From Halobacteriales archaeon (GTDB taxonomy: Archaea > Halobacteriota > Halobacteria > Halobacteriales > SKSH01), in NCBI GenBank assembly GCA_007118075.1, contig SKSH01000070.1, positions 1 to 31,867 on the forward strand: a stretch of DNA of 31,867 nt, read 5' to 3'. Below the pieces are notes generated by a model. It ran no database searches. It was not told the DNA's origin and saw only the letters and a program-made list of their open reading frames with translations. The translations under genes were made by a program, and so were the position numbers. Each line of letters starts with the position of its first letter. Position 1 is the stretch's first letter. Shown piece after piece: positions 7,465-14,798 of this stretch.

Positions 7465-7887
7465 ATGTACAAGGTATTAGTGCCGCTTGATCTCGATGAG
7501 CAACGGGCAAGGACACAGGCCGAGTTCGTCGCATCATTGCCTGACGCCGCATCTTCGGTCGAAGTGACCCTCCTGTTCGTTTTCGGGGAAGATGACGAGG
7601 AGCTCCCCGACGAACTCAAGCGATTCAAATCAGCCGAACGGGTCGGTTCGGTACGCCGCTGTTCAGAACGCCTCGATGAGGTGGGGGTCACCTATTCGAT
7701 CATGGATGAGAGTGGCGACCCGGCCGATATTATCACCAATACCGCTGAGGATCTCGCACCAGATATGATCGTCCTCGGTGGTAGAAAACGATCTCCGATC
7801 GGGAAGGCCATCTTCGGGAGTGTGGCCCAGTCGGTCATCCTCAATTCCGATCATCCGGTTGTCGTCACTGGGACACGGGTCGAGTAG
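7465..7887 (+). CDS. UspA-family universal stress protein
   Basis: A 140-residue single Usp domain starting MYKVLVPLD. The C-terminal nucleotide-binding pattern is visible as 'VLGGRKRSPIGKAIFGSVAQSVIL' split over its conserved glycines, followed by 'HPVVVTG'. Usp proteins are cytoplasmic dimers that often bind ATP or AMP and are induced by stress; no specific ligand can be assigned. The in-frame GTG at 7450 would add MEPPT and is less likely given the promoter spacing. It lies 36 nt before the NAD kinase fusion gene, which has its own Shine-Dalgarno and TATA-like signals. Confidence 0.85.
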   Translation: MYKVLVPLDLDEQRARTQAEFVASLPDAASSVEVTLLFVFGEDDEELPDELKRFKSAERVGSVRRCSERLDEVGVTYSIMDESGDPADIITNTAEDLAPDMIVLGGRKRSPIGKAIFGSVAQSVILNSDHPVVVTGTRVE

Positions 7888-7891
7888 ACGT

Positions 7892-7917
7892 AGCTTTTTA
7901 CCGTGCCCAACGGAGGT
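7892..7917 (+). promoter_or_regulatory. TATA-like box and Shine-Dalgarno before the NAD kinase fusion
   Basis: AGCTTTTTA at 7892-7900 is a TATA-like box, and GGAGGT at 7912-7917 is a perfect Shine-Dalgarno 6 nt before ATG 7924. Together they favour ATG 7924 over the upstream GTG 7903 and the downstream ATG 7942. Confidence 0.5.
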
Positions 7918-7923
7918 TTGCCC

Positions 7924-9621
7924 ATGCGAGGGCGCCGCTTGATGACCACCGAACGGATCGTGGCGGTCACGGCTGATCCCGACTCACCCGTGGTCGACAC
8001 CCTCAGTGATTGGGTGGACGAGCATGGTCTGTACCTCGAGGTTTACGCCGTTGATGATGAGATTGAGGCCACACTCGAAAATGGCACCAGTACCATCGGG
8101 GTGACGATCGGTGGTGATGGGACCTTCCTCGAGGGTGTCAAAGCGTTCTCCCCGCTTGAGATTCCAGTCCTTGGTGTCGATCTCGGGACCCGTGCGTTCT
8201 TAGTCAGGGTCGACCCAGCGGACCTGACCGATGCCCTCGGAGAGGTTATCCGGGGGGAGGCCTTCCTCGAAGAGCGGACACGACTTCGAGTCCAGGCAGA
8301 TGGACTTGATGCCACCGGACTCAACGATGTGGTGCTCAGACATGCACCACCAGATGAGCCCGTCGATCGGAAGATCACTCGGTTCGAAGCATTCCTCGCC
8401 GACGAATATGTTGGCAGCTTCGAGGGAGATGCGATGCTCGTCGCCACCCCAACTGGTGCCACCGGGATGGCGCTTTCGGCTGGCGGACCGATTCATCATC
8501 CCAGGAACAACCATACCCTGCAGTTGAGTCCGGTTCTCATCCATGACCTCTCTGCCCGTCCCATCATTCTCCATGATGGACTGCCGCTCATGATTCGCGC
8601 GGATGCTCGGGTTGAGCTGTCTGTCGATGGGGGCCGCCACTATCGACACCTCGATCCTCGAACTCCGACCAAAGTCAAACGAGCCGATCGGAGCGCGCAA
8701 CTCATCCGAACGAGCGTCGAAGCAGGCGAGTTCGAATTGCTTGCAGAACGGCTCGGCTGGCATCCCCGGCGTGGTCAGGTGCCAGATCCACCATCACCGA
8801 TCATCACCGCTTCACCATCCGACGATATCTTCGCCCATGCGAAACAGCTGGCTGAGGAAGCCGCGAGAAGTGTCGGGCCACAGCTTCGAGATTTGCACGG
8901 CAAGACAGAATCGATCGAGTACAAGTCTGATAAAGCGGATATCGTCACCGAAGCAGACTTCCACTCTGAGAGTATCATCACCTCGATCATCCAAGATGAA
9001 TTTCCTGACCACAACATTCATTCTGAGGAGACGGTCCATCAAGAGGGTGAGAGTTCGTATACCTGGGTCATCGATCCGCTCGATGGAACCGGAAATTACG
9101 CCAATGGAAACCCGAATTACGCGGTCTCGATCGCCCTGGTGAAGGACGAACGACCCGTGGTAGGGGTGGTATATGCACCAGAGACGGACGAGCTTTTCAG
9201 TGCTGTCGAGGGCGGTCCGGCCCTCCGTAACGGCAGTCAGATCTCCACAACAGATCGCGACCAACTCGCCGAGAGTGTCTTCATGTCGGGATACGATCCT
9301 GATGGGGCGTTCCTCGTCCATTTCTATCAGGTCACAAGAGGAGTGAGGAGGCTCGGTTCAGCGGCATTACATCTGTGCTACCTTGCAGCCGGTAGCTGTG
9401 ACGCCACCTGGGAGTACGATACATTCCCGTGGGACGTCGCAGCGGGGGTAGTTATCGCCAGAGCTGCTGGGGCAAGGTTGACGGATGTCCATGGGACGGA
9501 GTATGAACTGTACAGCGATGTCGATGATCAAAACGAGCTAGTCGGTTCGAATGGCCCGTTGCACGATGCGGTGCTCGGCCATCTTCACAGCCACGATGAA
9601 CTCGGTTCACTCGGCCGTTGA
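7924..9621 (+). CDS. NAD kinase fused to inositol-monophosphatase-family phosphatase
   Basis: The 565-residue protein has two enzyme domains. Residues ~10-285 are an ATP-NAD kinase: GGDG at 63-66, 'LNDVVL', and 'TPTGATGMALSAGGPI' matching the family's 'TPTGSTAY.LSAGGP'. Residues ~300-560 are an IMPase/FBPase-type phosphatase with a complete metal site: 'DIVTEAD', 'SEE', Asp384-Pro-Leu-Asp387-Gly-Thr and Trp503-Asp504. The kinase makes NADP from NAD. Related archaeal phosphatases hydrolyse NADP, inositol phosphates or fructose bisphosphate. The methanogen MJ0917 is a characterised NADP phosphatase/NAD kinase fusion, with the phosphatase first as I recall; here the kinase is first. The start is ATG 7924, set by GGAGGT. 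A pilin-like gene follows, with its ATG 45 nt beyond the stop. Confidence 0.9.
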   Translation: MRGRRLMTTERIVAVTADPDSPVVDTLSDWVDEHGLYLEVYAVDDEIEATLENGTSTIGVTIGGDGTFLEGVKAFSPLEIPVLGVDLGTRAFLVRVDPADLTDALGEVIRGEAFLEERTRLRVQADGLDATGLNDVVLRHAPPDEPVDRKITRFEAFLADEYVGSFEGDAMLVATPTGATGMALSAGGPIHHPRNNHTLQLSPVLIHDLSARPIILHDGLPLMIRADARVELSVDGGRHYRHLDPRTPTKVKRADRSAQLIRTSVEAGEFELLAERLGWHPRRGQVPDPPSPIITASPSDDIFAHAKQLAEEAARSVGPQLRDLHGKTESIEYKSDKADIVTEADFHSESIITSIIQDEFPDHNIHSEETVHQEGESSYTWVIDPLDGTGNYANGNPNYAVSIALVKDERPVVGVVYAPETDELFSAVEGGPALRNGSQISTTDRDQLAESVFMSGYDPDGAFLVHFYQVTRGVRRLGSAALHLCYLAAGSCDATWEYDTFPWDVAAGVVIARAAGARLTDVHGTEYELYSDVDDQNELVGSNGPLHDAVLGHLHSHDELGSLGR

Positions 9622-9665
9622 TTGGGCGTCATTTTTACCCGATTGAGCCACCATCGACGGTCAAT

Positions 9666-10118
9666 ATGACCGGGTGTGATTCGCTTGATCCCCGAGCAAA
9701 TGCGTCGGTCCTGGCCTCGGTGCTATTGCTCGCATTGACACTCCTCATGGTGACCAGTCTCGGGATATTCGTTATCTCATCGGTAGTTCCGATGACTCCA
9801 CCACCTCAGGTGAGTTGGACCATCGCAACGATGGAAGGTGAAACGGTATCCATCGAACACGATGGCGGACCGGCCGTCGATGGAAATCGAGTCTTGATCA
9901 CGGTAGACGACTGGGAGCGACCGATGAGTCTGGCGAAGATCGGTCCGAACCGATGGATGAGTGGGACTCATGCGGTGATCCCGGTCGATCAGACATCGGG
10001 ATCGATCACGATCAGGGTATGGTGGCACATGGGCGGCGATCGGTACCTGTTGCTCCGTGAGACCAGGATCTCGGAGATGATGGATGGACCGAGCGCCGTC
10101 GGAACGGATTTGGGTTAG
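9666..10118 (+). CDS. Archaeal pilin-like protein (type IV pilin N-terminal family)
   Basis: 150 residues. A short polar N-terminus (MTGCDSLDPRANAS) is followed by one long hydrophobic helix (about 15-40, 'VLASVLLLALTLLMVTSLGIFVI'), then a beta-rich exterior domain. 'ETVSIEHDGGPAVDGNRVLI' matches the 'ITHxGGDxID' repeat of haloarchaeal pilin/DUF1628 proteins. A prepilin peptidase site may lie before the hydrophobic helix (DPRA/NAS), but no classic motif is clear. A TTG 48 nt upstream is in frame, but ATG 9666 follows a TATA-like ATTTTTACC by about 30 nt and gives the expected short leader. The gene heads a three-gene set with 10148 and 10558. Confidence 0.68.
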   Translation: MTGCDSLDPRANASVLASVLLLALTLLMVTSLGIFVISSVVPMTPPPQVSWTIATMEGETVSIEHDGGPAVDGNRVLITVDDWERPMSLAKIGPNRWMSGTHAVIPVDQTSGSITIRVWWHMGGDRYLLLRETRISEMMDGPSAVGTDLG

Positions 10119-10147
10119 GCCACTGTAGTCGGTCCCATTGGGTCGAT

Positions 10148-10561
10148 ATGGACGGTGACACCGATACCAGCGCTGGGGTTAATTCCATCTCAGTAGCCGT
10201 CGGTGTCGGTATCATCCTTGGACTGACGCTCCTCCTCGTCGTCGGTGTCGGGACCGTACTCTTCGAACTCGAATCCGATGAGGGAGGTCCTCCTGAGGTC
10301 GACTGGCAGGTCGATCCCTCAGATCCACCGGTGCTTCACCATCGTGGTGGGGATTCGGTCGATTGTGAGCGGATTATCATCACGGGTGATTTCACAGATG
10401 GTGAAACCCTCTGTGAGTATCTCGATGGCGATGTGATGCAAGAGGGAGATTCAGCCACACTCATGCCCCTCGGTGGTGGTTCTGGCACAATCACACTCGA
10501 GTGGCATGACGTCGAGACAGGTCGGATCACCCCGATTACCGAACCGTTCACGGTTGGATGA
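10148..10561 (+). CDS. Second pilin-like protein of the tandem pair
   Basis: 137 residues with the same plan as its upstream neighbour. A short polar N-terminus leads to a hydrophobic helix at about 14-38 ('ISVAVGVGIILGLTLLLVVGVGTVLF'), then a small beta domain. 'PPVLHHRGGDSVDCERIIITG' is the counterpart of the 'HDGGPAVDGNRVLI' segment in the first protein. Two cysteines (DCERI and LCEYL) could form a disulphide in the exposed domain, unlike the first protein. It starts 29 nt after the neighbour's stop and its stop overlaps the start of the next gene (ATGA), so the three are probably one unit. No pilus assembly ATPase or membrane platform gene is nearby. Confidence 0.68.
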   Translation: MDGDTDTSAGVNSISVAVGVGIILGLTLLLVVGVGTVLFELESDEGGPPEVDWQVDPSDPPVLHHRGGDSVDCERIIITGDFTDGETLCEYLDGDVMQEGDSATLMPLGGGSGTITLEWHDVETGRITPITEPFTVG

Positions 10562-10782
10562 TACCTAAACCGCTGTCGGTTCTTTCAAGAGCATCCATCG
10601 CTGAGCAACGTCAGATGGTGTTGTCCGCGTTACTTGGTGTCGGACTCATTGAATCACCAGACTTCTGGCGAGGCCTGATTACAGCTGTCATCGGGGTGTT
10701 GTTCTGGTTCGTCGGGTTGGCAGTCCTTTACGTGATTTACGAGCGATATCTCAAAGATAAGGATCGACCAAATATCGATTAA
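10558..10782 (+). CDS. Small membrane protein coupled to the pilin-like gene
   Basis: 74 residues. ATG 10558 overlaps the preceding stop by four bases (ATGA), indicating translational coupling. The N-terminal half contains a short amphipathic or weakly hydrophobic segment ('MVLSALLGVGLI', ~20-31), and a strong membrane helix spans about 39-61 ('LITAVIGVLFWFVGLAVLYVIY'). A basic/acidic tail (ERYLKDKDRP) follows. It matches no family that I recognise. Its coupling suggests a partner role for the two pilin-like proteins. Confidence 0.6.
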   Translation: MIPKPLSVLSRASIAEQRQMVLSALLGVGLIESPDFWRGLITAVIGVLFWFVGLAVLYVIYERYLKDKDRPNID

Positions 10783-10840
10783 ACGCCACCTACCATCAGG
10801 GTAGACCACGTTCTCGCGCTTTAACTCACCAGTGAACCAT

Positions 10841-11944
10841 TCACAAACTTGGTCGAGTACCGAGTTCGATATGCTCGGTCACCCGTTGATCGTCTCTGAT
10901 GACCGTCACCGCCAACTCATCGCCAGGACTGGTATGAAGCGCGAGGAAGGTTGAAAGTTCCTCGTCGGTCTTGATACGATGGCCATCGAGGGCGATGATG
11001 ACATCACCGCCGGTCGGGATGGTCTCCCCCCTGACTACCCGTTCTCCTGTGCTCCCCTGGAGATGATTGTCTGCTGGACCTCCATCGATCAGATCCACCA
11101 CGAGGACTCCTTCGATCTCCTCAAGATCATTCGCCTCGGCAACCGTTGGTGTAACCGGGAGTGTGTAGATTCCGATGAACGGATGATCGTAGGTTCCCTC
11201 TTCGATGAGGGATGGTACAACCCGATCAACCATACGCCAAGAAATGGCAAATCCGATGTCCTGGCCTTGACGAGCGGTGATGACCCCAAGATAGGTTCCT
11301 CGCATGGTAACAAGGGGTCCACCGCTGTTCCCCGGATTGACGCTCGCATCGGTCTGAATGGTGTCAGGGATGCTGAAGCCCTCTCCAGTCGGCAGATTAC
11401 GTCCTACCCCGCTGACGATTCCCTGTGAAACGGATTCTTCAAGACCGAATGGGTTACCGATAGCAACCACCTCCTGTCCAACCGTCGCTCGATATTCTGA
11501 CTGTTCGATGGGTATCGCAGATTGTGGAGGGTCGTCAATCTCGACAACCGCCAAATCACTGTGGGCATCCTCCCCGATCGGCTCACCGGTGGTCCACACC
11601 TTGTCCGCTAGCTGGATATCGAGTTCAGTAGCACCGCGGATGACATGTTCGTTGGTGAGGAGCAGCCCAGGTGAATGCATAAAGCCTGATCCTTGCCCGA
11701 TAATCCCAGCAGGACCGATCGCTTGCACCATCGCCACCGAGTCGATGGTTGCCTCGATTACCTCCGCATATCTTGCCTCATCATCGGCCGGTGGGGTATC
11801 GATCTGCCTCGGTGTGGGGATCTCCCCTGAGGGGGTCGAGGGTTCGCCGGCAGTCGGAGCCCCCAGACAGCCGGCTGTGGCGCCACCAGCACTGACCGCG
11901 AGACCGGAGAGAAACCGACGCCTGGAGAGTCCCCGTTGCTCCAT
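10841..11944 (-). CDS. HtrA/DegP-like trypsin-fold protease, Tat-exported lipoprotein with PDZ
   Basis: 367 residues from ATG 11944 (MEQRGLSRRRFL). The N-terminus carries a twin-arginine signal (SRRRFLSGLAV) ending in a lipobox at Cys26 (ATAGC), so the protein should be exported folded and lipid-anchored on the cell surface. The trypsin-like triad is His100 (TNEHVI), Asp130 (HSDLAV) and Ser207 (GNSGGP). The last ~95 residues form a PDZ domain ('VLVVDLIDGGPADNHLQ', 'GGDVIIALDGHRI'). One PDZ makes it DegS-like in layout, suited to quality control of surface proteins. The frame stays open to 12112, but the Tat start is decisive. On the - strand, a TATA-like GTTTATGA lies about 28 nt upstream. 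It is divergent from the gene at 12039. Confidence 0.9.
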   Translation of the reverse strand: MEQRGLSRRRFLSGLAVSAGGATAGCLGAPTAGEPSTPSGEIPTPRQIDTPPADDEARYAEVIEATIDSVAMVQAIGPAGIIGQGSGFMHSPGLLLTNEHVIRGATELDIQLADKVWTTGEPIGEDAHSDLAVVEIDDPPQSAIPIEQSEYRATVGQEVVAIGNPFGLEESVSQGIVSGVGRNLPTGEGFSIPDTIQTDASVNPGNSGGPLVTMRGTYLGVITARQGQDIGFAISWRMVDRVVPSLIEEGTYDHPFIGIYTLPVTPTVAEANDLEEIEGVLVVDLIDGGPADNHLQGSTGERVVRGETIPTGGDVIIALDGHRIKTDEELSTFLALHTSPGDELAVTVIRDDQRVTEHIELGTRPSL

Positions 11945-12038
11945 ACCGGATGACAGAATCGCTGGCTCATAAACACTCGGCCATTCCTGGCGCAAACAAA
12001 CGATAACCGTTAAACCGAGACCGACTAACCTACCTCGC

Positions 12039-12854
12039 ATGCAAAGACGGGCAGCGGCGATGTACGTGTTGTTCTTCTTAGTCATCGCCGTCGGCGCGCT
12101 CGCATTCATCACCCTCGTTGACGGACCGGCCGAGGCGATGGATGACGCCGACTACGAGCTCAGGCAGGGTAGTACAATCACACTCGAAGGGACCGAGTAT
12201 GAGGTCACCCGGATTGGTGAATTCACTGCGACGATGACGTATACGGTCGAGGAAGCAGAACATAGCGATACACTCGAATCAGGTGATCTGGTGAATATCA
12301 CCGGAACGGACTATCGAGTCGAGATTCCCGATGTGGATGAACCAGCGAATTTCACCCTCGTCGAGACGTATCCGGAGCATGACCTCGACACCACTGAAGA
12401 TCCCGATGGAAACACCCTGGTGTATATCGAGGAAGATGATGCCTGGATTCCTGAGGAAGAGTACCTCGAGGAGACCTATGGTCCAAGAGAGCGGATCGAA
12501 CTTGTCACCGGTGATACCTTTGATTTCATCCCGGAGGAAGCTGATTCACCGATCACGGCGACGGTCGGTGACATCACGAGTGCCGGTGTGGAGATCTCGT
12601 GGATCGGACCAGCCGAGCAATCGGTCATGTTGCAGCGAAATGCCATCAACAACCTCGGTGGTGTCGACTACGGGACGATCTTCGTGGGTGAGGAGAGTTT
12701 CCAGCTGACGACAGATATCGGGGCATTCGAAGCACATCTGGACGCGCATGAAGTCTGGGAAGAACGGTATCTCGGCTTTTGGGGTATCGGTGTACTCGGG
12801 GTCCTCGCCGCCGTCTTAATCGGTGGTTTGTCCTATCTCCCACGCCGCCGTTAA
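12039..12854 (+). CDS. Membrane protein with exposed acidic domain, both ends hydrophobic
   Basis: 271 residues. An N-terminal helix (about 7-26, 'AMYVLFFLVIAVGALAFITL') may be a signal anchor. The long central part is extremely acidic and beta-rich, and a C-terminal helix (about 245-265) ends in PRRRR-like basic residues (LPRRR). The expected topology is both ends inside and the acidic domain outside. Two similar beta elements are visible, residues 44-58 ('GSTITLEGTEYEV') and 82-95 ('GDLVNITGTDYRV'), possibly an internal duplication. I recognise no enzyme motif. It resembles conserved haloarchaeal membrane proteins of unknown function. It is divergent from the HtrA-like gene (94 nt between starts). 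Confidence 0.72.
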   Translation: MQRRAAAMYVLFFLVIAVGALAFITLVDGPAEAMDDADYELRQGSTITLEGTEYEVTRIGEFTATMTYTVEEAEHSDTLESGDLVNITGTDYRVEIPDVDEPANFTLVETYPEHDLDTTEDPDGNTLVYIEEDDAWIPEEEYLEETYGPRERIELVTGDTFDFIPEEADSPITATVGDITSAGVEISWIGPAEQSVMLQRNAINNLGGVDYGTIFVGEESFQLTTDIGAFEAHLDAHEVWEERYLGFWGIGVLGVLAAVLIGGLSYLPRRR

Positions 12855-12965
12855 GCAAACGGCCCCTTGTTGATCCGTTGGAATACGACGACGAGTCCGT
12901 GCACTCTTCCAGTCGTTTGTTAGCTCCGCAAGCATCGAGCTTGAGCGAATGACGGTGGAAAATGA

Positions 12966-13039
12966 CGGGCCGGGAGGGATTTGAACCCCCGTCCGTCCGG
13001 TTAAAAGCCGGACGCTCTGCCTAACTGAGCTACCGGCCC
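12966..13039 (-). tRNA. tRNA-Lys (anticodon TTT)
   Basis: On the - strand the gene folds into a complete cloverleaf. The acceptor stem is GGGCCGG/CCGGCCC with discriminator G, and the D-arm contains TAGCTCAGTTAGGCAGAGC. The anticodon stem is TCCGG/CCGGA around loop CTTTTAA, giving anticodon TTT (Lys). The T-stem GGGGG/CCCTC surrounds TTCAAAT. CCA is not encoded. No intron is present. Confidence 0.95.
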
Positions 13040-13122
13040 TGCCATCGCGTCTGTGGTGGGAGGGCTTACTCCTTCCGACTATCGACCAAAGAGCCTTGAA
13101 TATCCCTCGCAGAGATATCGGC

Positions 13123-13923
13123 ATGGAACGGGAGACCAACCGGGAGTCCGAGGTCCTGACGAGCAAACGGGCCTCCACCCGGTTTCAGGTCCTTGCTGAG
13201 GTTGCAGATAAGCAACCGGCGATCAGCCAGCGGGAGATCGCCGAGGCCATCGGCGTGACGACACAGGCAGTCAGCGAGGTGCTACGAGAACTCGTCGATG
13301 ATGGCTACGTGCATAAACACGGACCTGGACGGTATGAAGTGACCAATGAAGGGGTCGATTGGTTGCTCGGTGAGGTGGAATCCCTCGAGTCCTACCTGAC
13401 ACATGTCGCAGACGAGGTTCTCGAGACGGTCGATCACGAGACGGCGATCGCAACCGACTCCATCGAGGCGGGTCAGCTGGTCAGATTGACGATGCAAAAC
13501 GGTCTCCTCCATGCTGACAAGGGTGTCAAAGAGACCGCAGCGAGGGCGGTTGCCGTCACCACCGCTGAACCCGGTCAGGACATCGGTGTAAGCGATTGGG
13601 AGGGAGTCATCGATTATGATCTTGGTCACGTATCGATCGTCGCGGTCCCGGGCGTGCGAGACGGTGGTAGTCGGTCGATCGATCTCGAGGTACTGATGAC
13701 AATCGCCGAGGAGCTTGACGTGATCGCTGCAGCTGGGATCGAGGCAGAAGCCGCGCTCATGCGGCTCGAACTGACACCTGACCTCAGGTTTGCCACCCCA
13801 TTGGCTGTCCAAGAGGCCACCCTTCGTGGCCTCGATGTCTTGCTTGTCTGTGTCGACGATCGAATCGGTGAACACACCGAACGGCTCCGTGAGTTCGACA
13901 TCCCATTTGACCGGATCAATTGA
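13123..13923 (+). CDS. Winged-helix transcriptional regulator with conserved C-terminal domain
   Basis: 266 residues from ATG 13123. The N-terminal ~80 residues are a winged helix: 'FQVLAEVADKQPAISQREIAEAIGVTTQAVSEVLRELVDDGYVHKHGPGRYEVTNEG' by pattern, with the recognition helix around 'TTQAVSEVLREL'. The remaining ~180 residues alternate alpha and beta and contain 'GQDIGVSDWEGVIDYDLGHVSIVAVPGV', which looks like a ligand-binding or enzyme-like domain I cannot name. The architecture is familiar from haloarchaeal MarR-like regulators with an unnamed C-terminal domain. The TTG at 13096 is in frame but less likely: a TATA-like GAATATCC lies ~22-26 nt before ATG 13123. It is head to head with tRNA-Lys and upstream of eS6. 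Confidence 0.75.
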   Translation: MERETNRESEVLTSKRASTRFQVLAEVADKQPAISQREIAEAIGVTTQAVSEVLRELVDDGYVHKHGPGRYEVTNEGVDWLLGEVESLESYLTHVADEVLETVDHETAIATDSIEAGQLVRLTMQNGLLHADKGVKETAARAVAVTTAEPGQDIGVSDWEGVIDYDLGHVSIVAVPGVRDGGSRSIDLEVLMTIAEELDVIAAAGIEAEAALMRLELTPDLRFATPLAVQEATLRGLDVLLVCVDDRIGEHTERLREFDIPFDRIN

Positions 13924-13942
13924 GGCTGAGTCGCTCCGCCAG

Positions 13943-13950
13943 CCTTTTTG
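13943..13950 (+). promoter_or_regulatory. TATA-like box deciding the eS6 start
   Basis: CCTTTTTG is centred 27 nt before ATG 13974, consistent with a leaderless eS6 transcript and against the upstream in-frame start at 13920. Confidence 0.4.
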
Positions 13951-13973
13951 CTGCCCACAGACTCCGCCCGTGT

Positions 13974-14342
13974 ATGGCAGGATACATCTGTGTCGTTGGA
14001 GACCCCGAAACGGGTCTCACCCATCAGTTCGAGGTGGAGGATGTCGACTTCCGAGGGCGTCGTCTCGGTGAGGAACTCGATGGTGATTCCATCGGTCTTC
14101 CTGGATACACACTGAAGCTCACAGGCGGTTCAGATGCGGCTGGCCGACCGATGAGAGCCGATGTCGAGGGGACCCAACCAACGAAGCTCCTCTCTGCCGG
14201 TGGCACCGGTTTCCGTCCGACAAAAGATGGCGAGCGAAAGCGAATCACGGTCCGAGGGAACCAGATTGGTGCTGAGACCTCTCAACTCAACTTCGCCGTG
14301 GTCGAGTCTGGCGATACACCGATTGACGAACTTATCGAGTAG
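13974..14342 (+). CDS. rps6e: Small-subunit ribosomal protein eS6
   Basis: 122 residues matching archaeal S6e across the whole length. It has an N-terminal 'VVGDPETG' strand, 'DGDSIGLPGYTLKLTGGSDAAGRPM' by pattern, and the hallmark 'GGTGFRPTKDGERKRITVRGN'. It is a structural component of the 30S subunit. The start is ATG 13974 (MAGYICVVGD), as in homologues; the open frame to 13920 is not needed. The DUF7112-like gene follows after 6 nt and is probably cotranscribed. Confidence 0.95.
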   Translation: MAGYICVVGDPETGLTHQFEVEDVDFRGRRLGEELDGDSIGLPGYTLKLTGGSDAAGRPMRADVEGTQPTKLLSAGGTGFRPTKDGERKRITVRGNQIGAETSQLNFAVVESGDTPIDELIE

Positions 14343-14348
14343 TCCGCC

Positions 14349-14789
14349 ATGGTGGATCGGGTCACCAACGACCACCCCTCGATCGAGACGGTCCGAGCCA
14401 CGGTGAGGCGACACGGTGGGGCTCGCCGCCGTCTCGAGCTTCCAGCTGATGCGGCTTTGGAGTTCGTCGTTGATGGGGTCGTCGAGACGATTATTGACGA
14501 GAAGCTCCGGTTTGGTCGATATCGGCCGATTCGAGGGAGCATTGCACTCACCGGCCTGTACAACACCCAGATGGCAGCAACCGGAGAGACAGATGGGGAG
14601 GAATTGCTCGCTTCTTGGCTAGATTTGCATGATCGCTCCATCGGTTCAAGCATCCTCGTCGATATCGTGGTACCGGAGGAACGAGTCGGTTTGCGACTCC
14701 CTGGTGATCGAACCACGTACGAAGTTGTTCGGCGGCGGGATTCTGCACTCGATGCGATCGCTGAGAAGTACCTCGAGGATTCAGGTTGA
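14349..14789 (+). CDS. Conserved haloarchaeal protein downstream of eS6 (DUF7112-like)
   Basis: 146 residues. 'SIETVRATVRRHGGARRRLELP' by pattern opens the protein, followed by beta segments ('ALEFVVDGVVETIIDEKL', 'IRGSIALTGLYNTQMAATG') and a helical tail ('SALDAIAEKYL'). I recall haloarchaeal DUF7112 proteins with the same opening (IETLR.RLERHGNARR) encoded next to eS6, so I assign it to that group from memory. The biochemical role is unknown. The 6-nt spacing to eS6 indicates an operon and a possible link to ribosomes or translation. It is convergent with the DHH gene (9 nt between stops). Confidence 0.72.
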   Translation: MVDRVTNDHPSIETVRATVRRHGGARRRLELPADAALEFVVDGVVETIIDEKLRFGRYRPIRGSIALTGLYNTQMAATGETDGEELLASWLDLHDRSIGSSILVDIVVPEERVGLRLPGDRTTYEVVRRRDSALDAIAEKYLEDSG

Positions 14790-14798
14790 ATCTATCCG

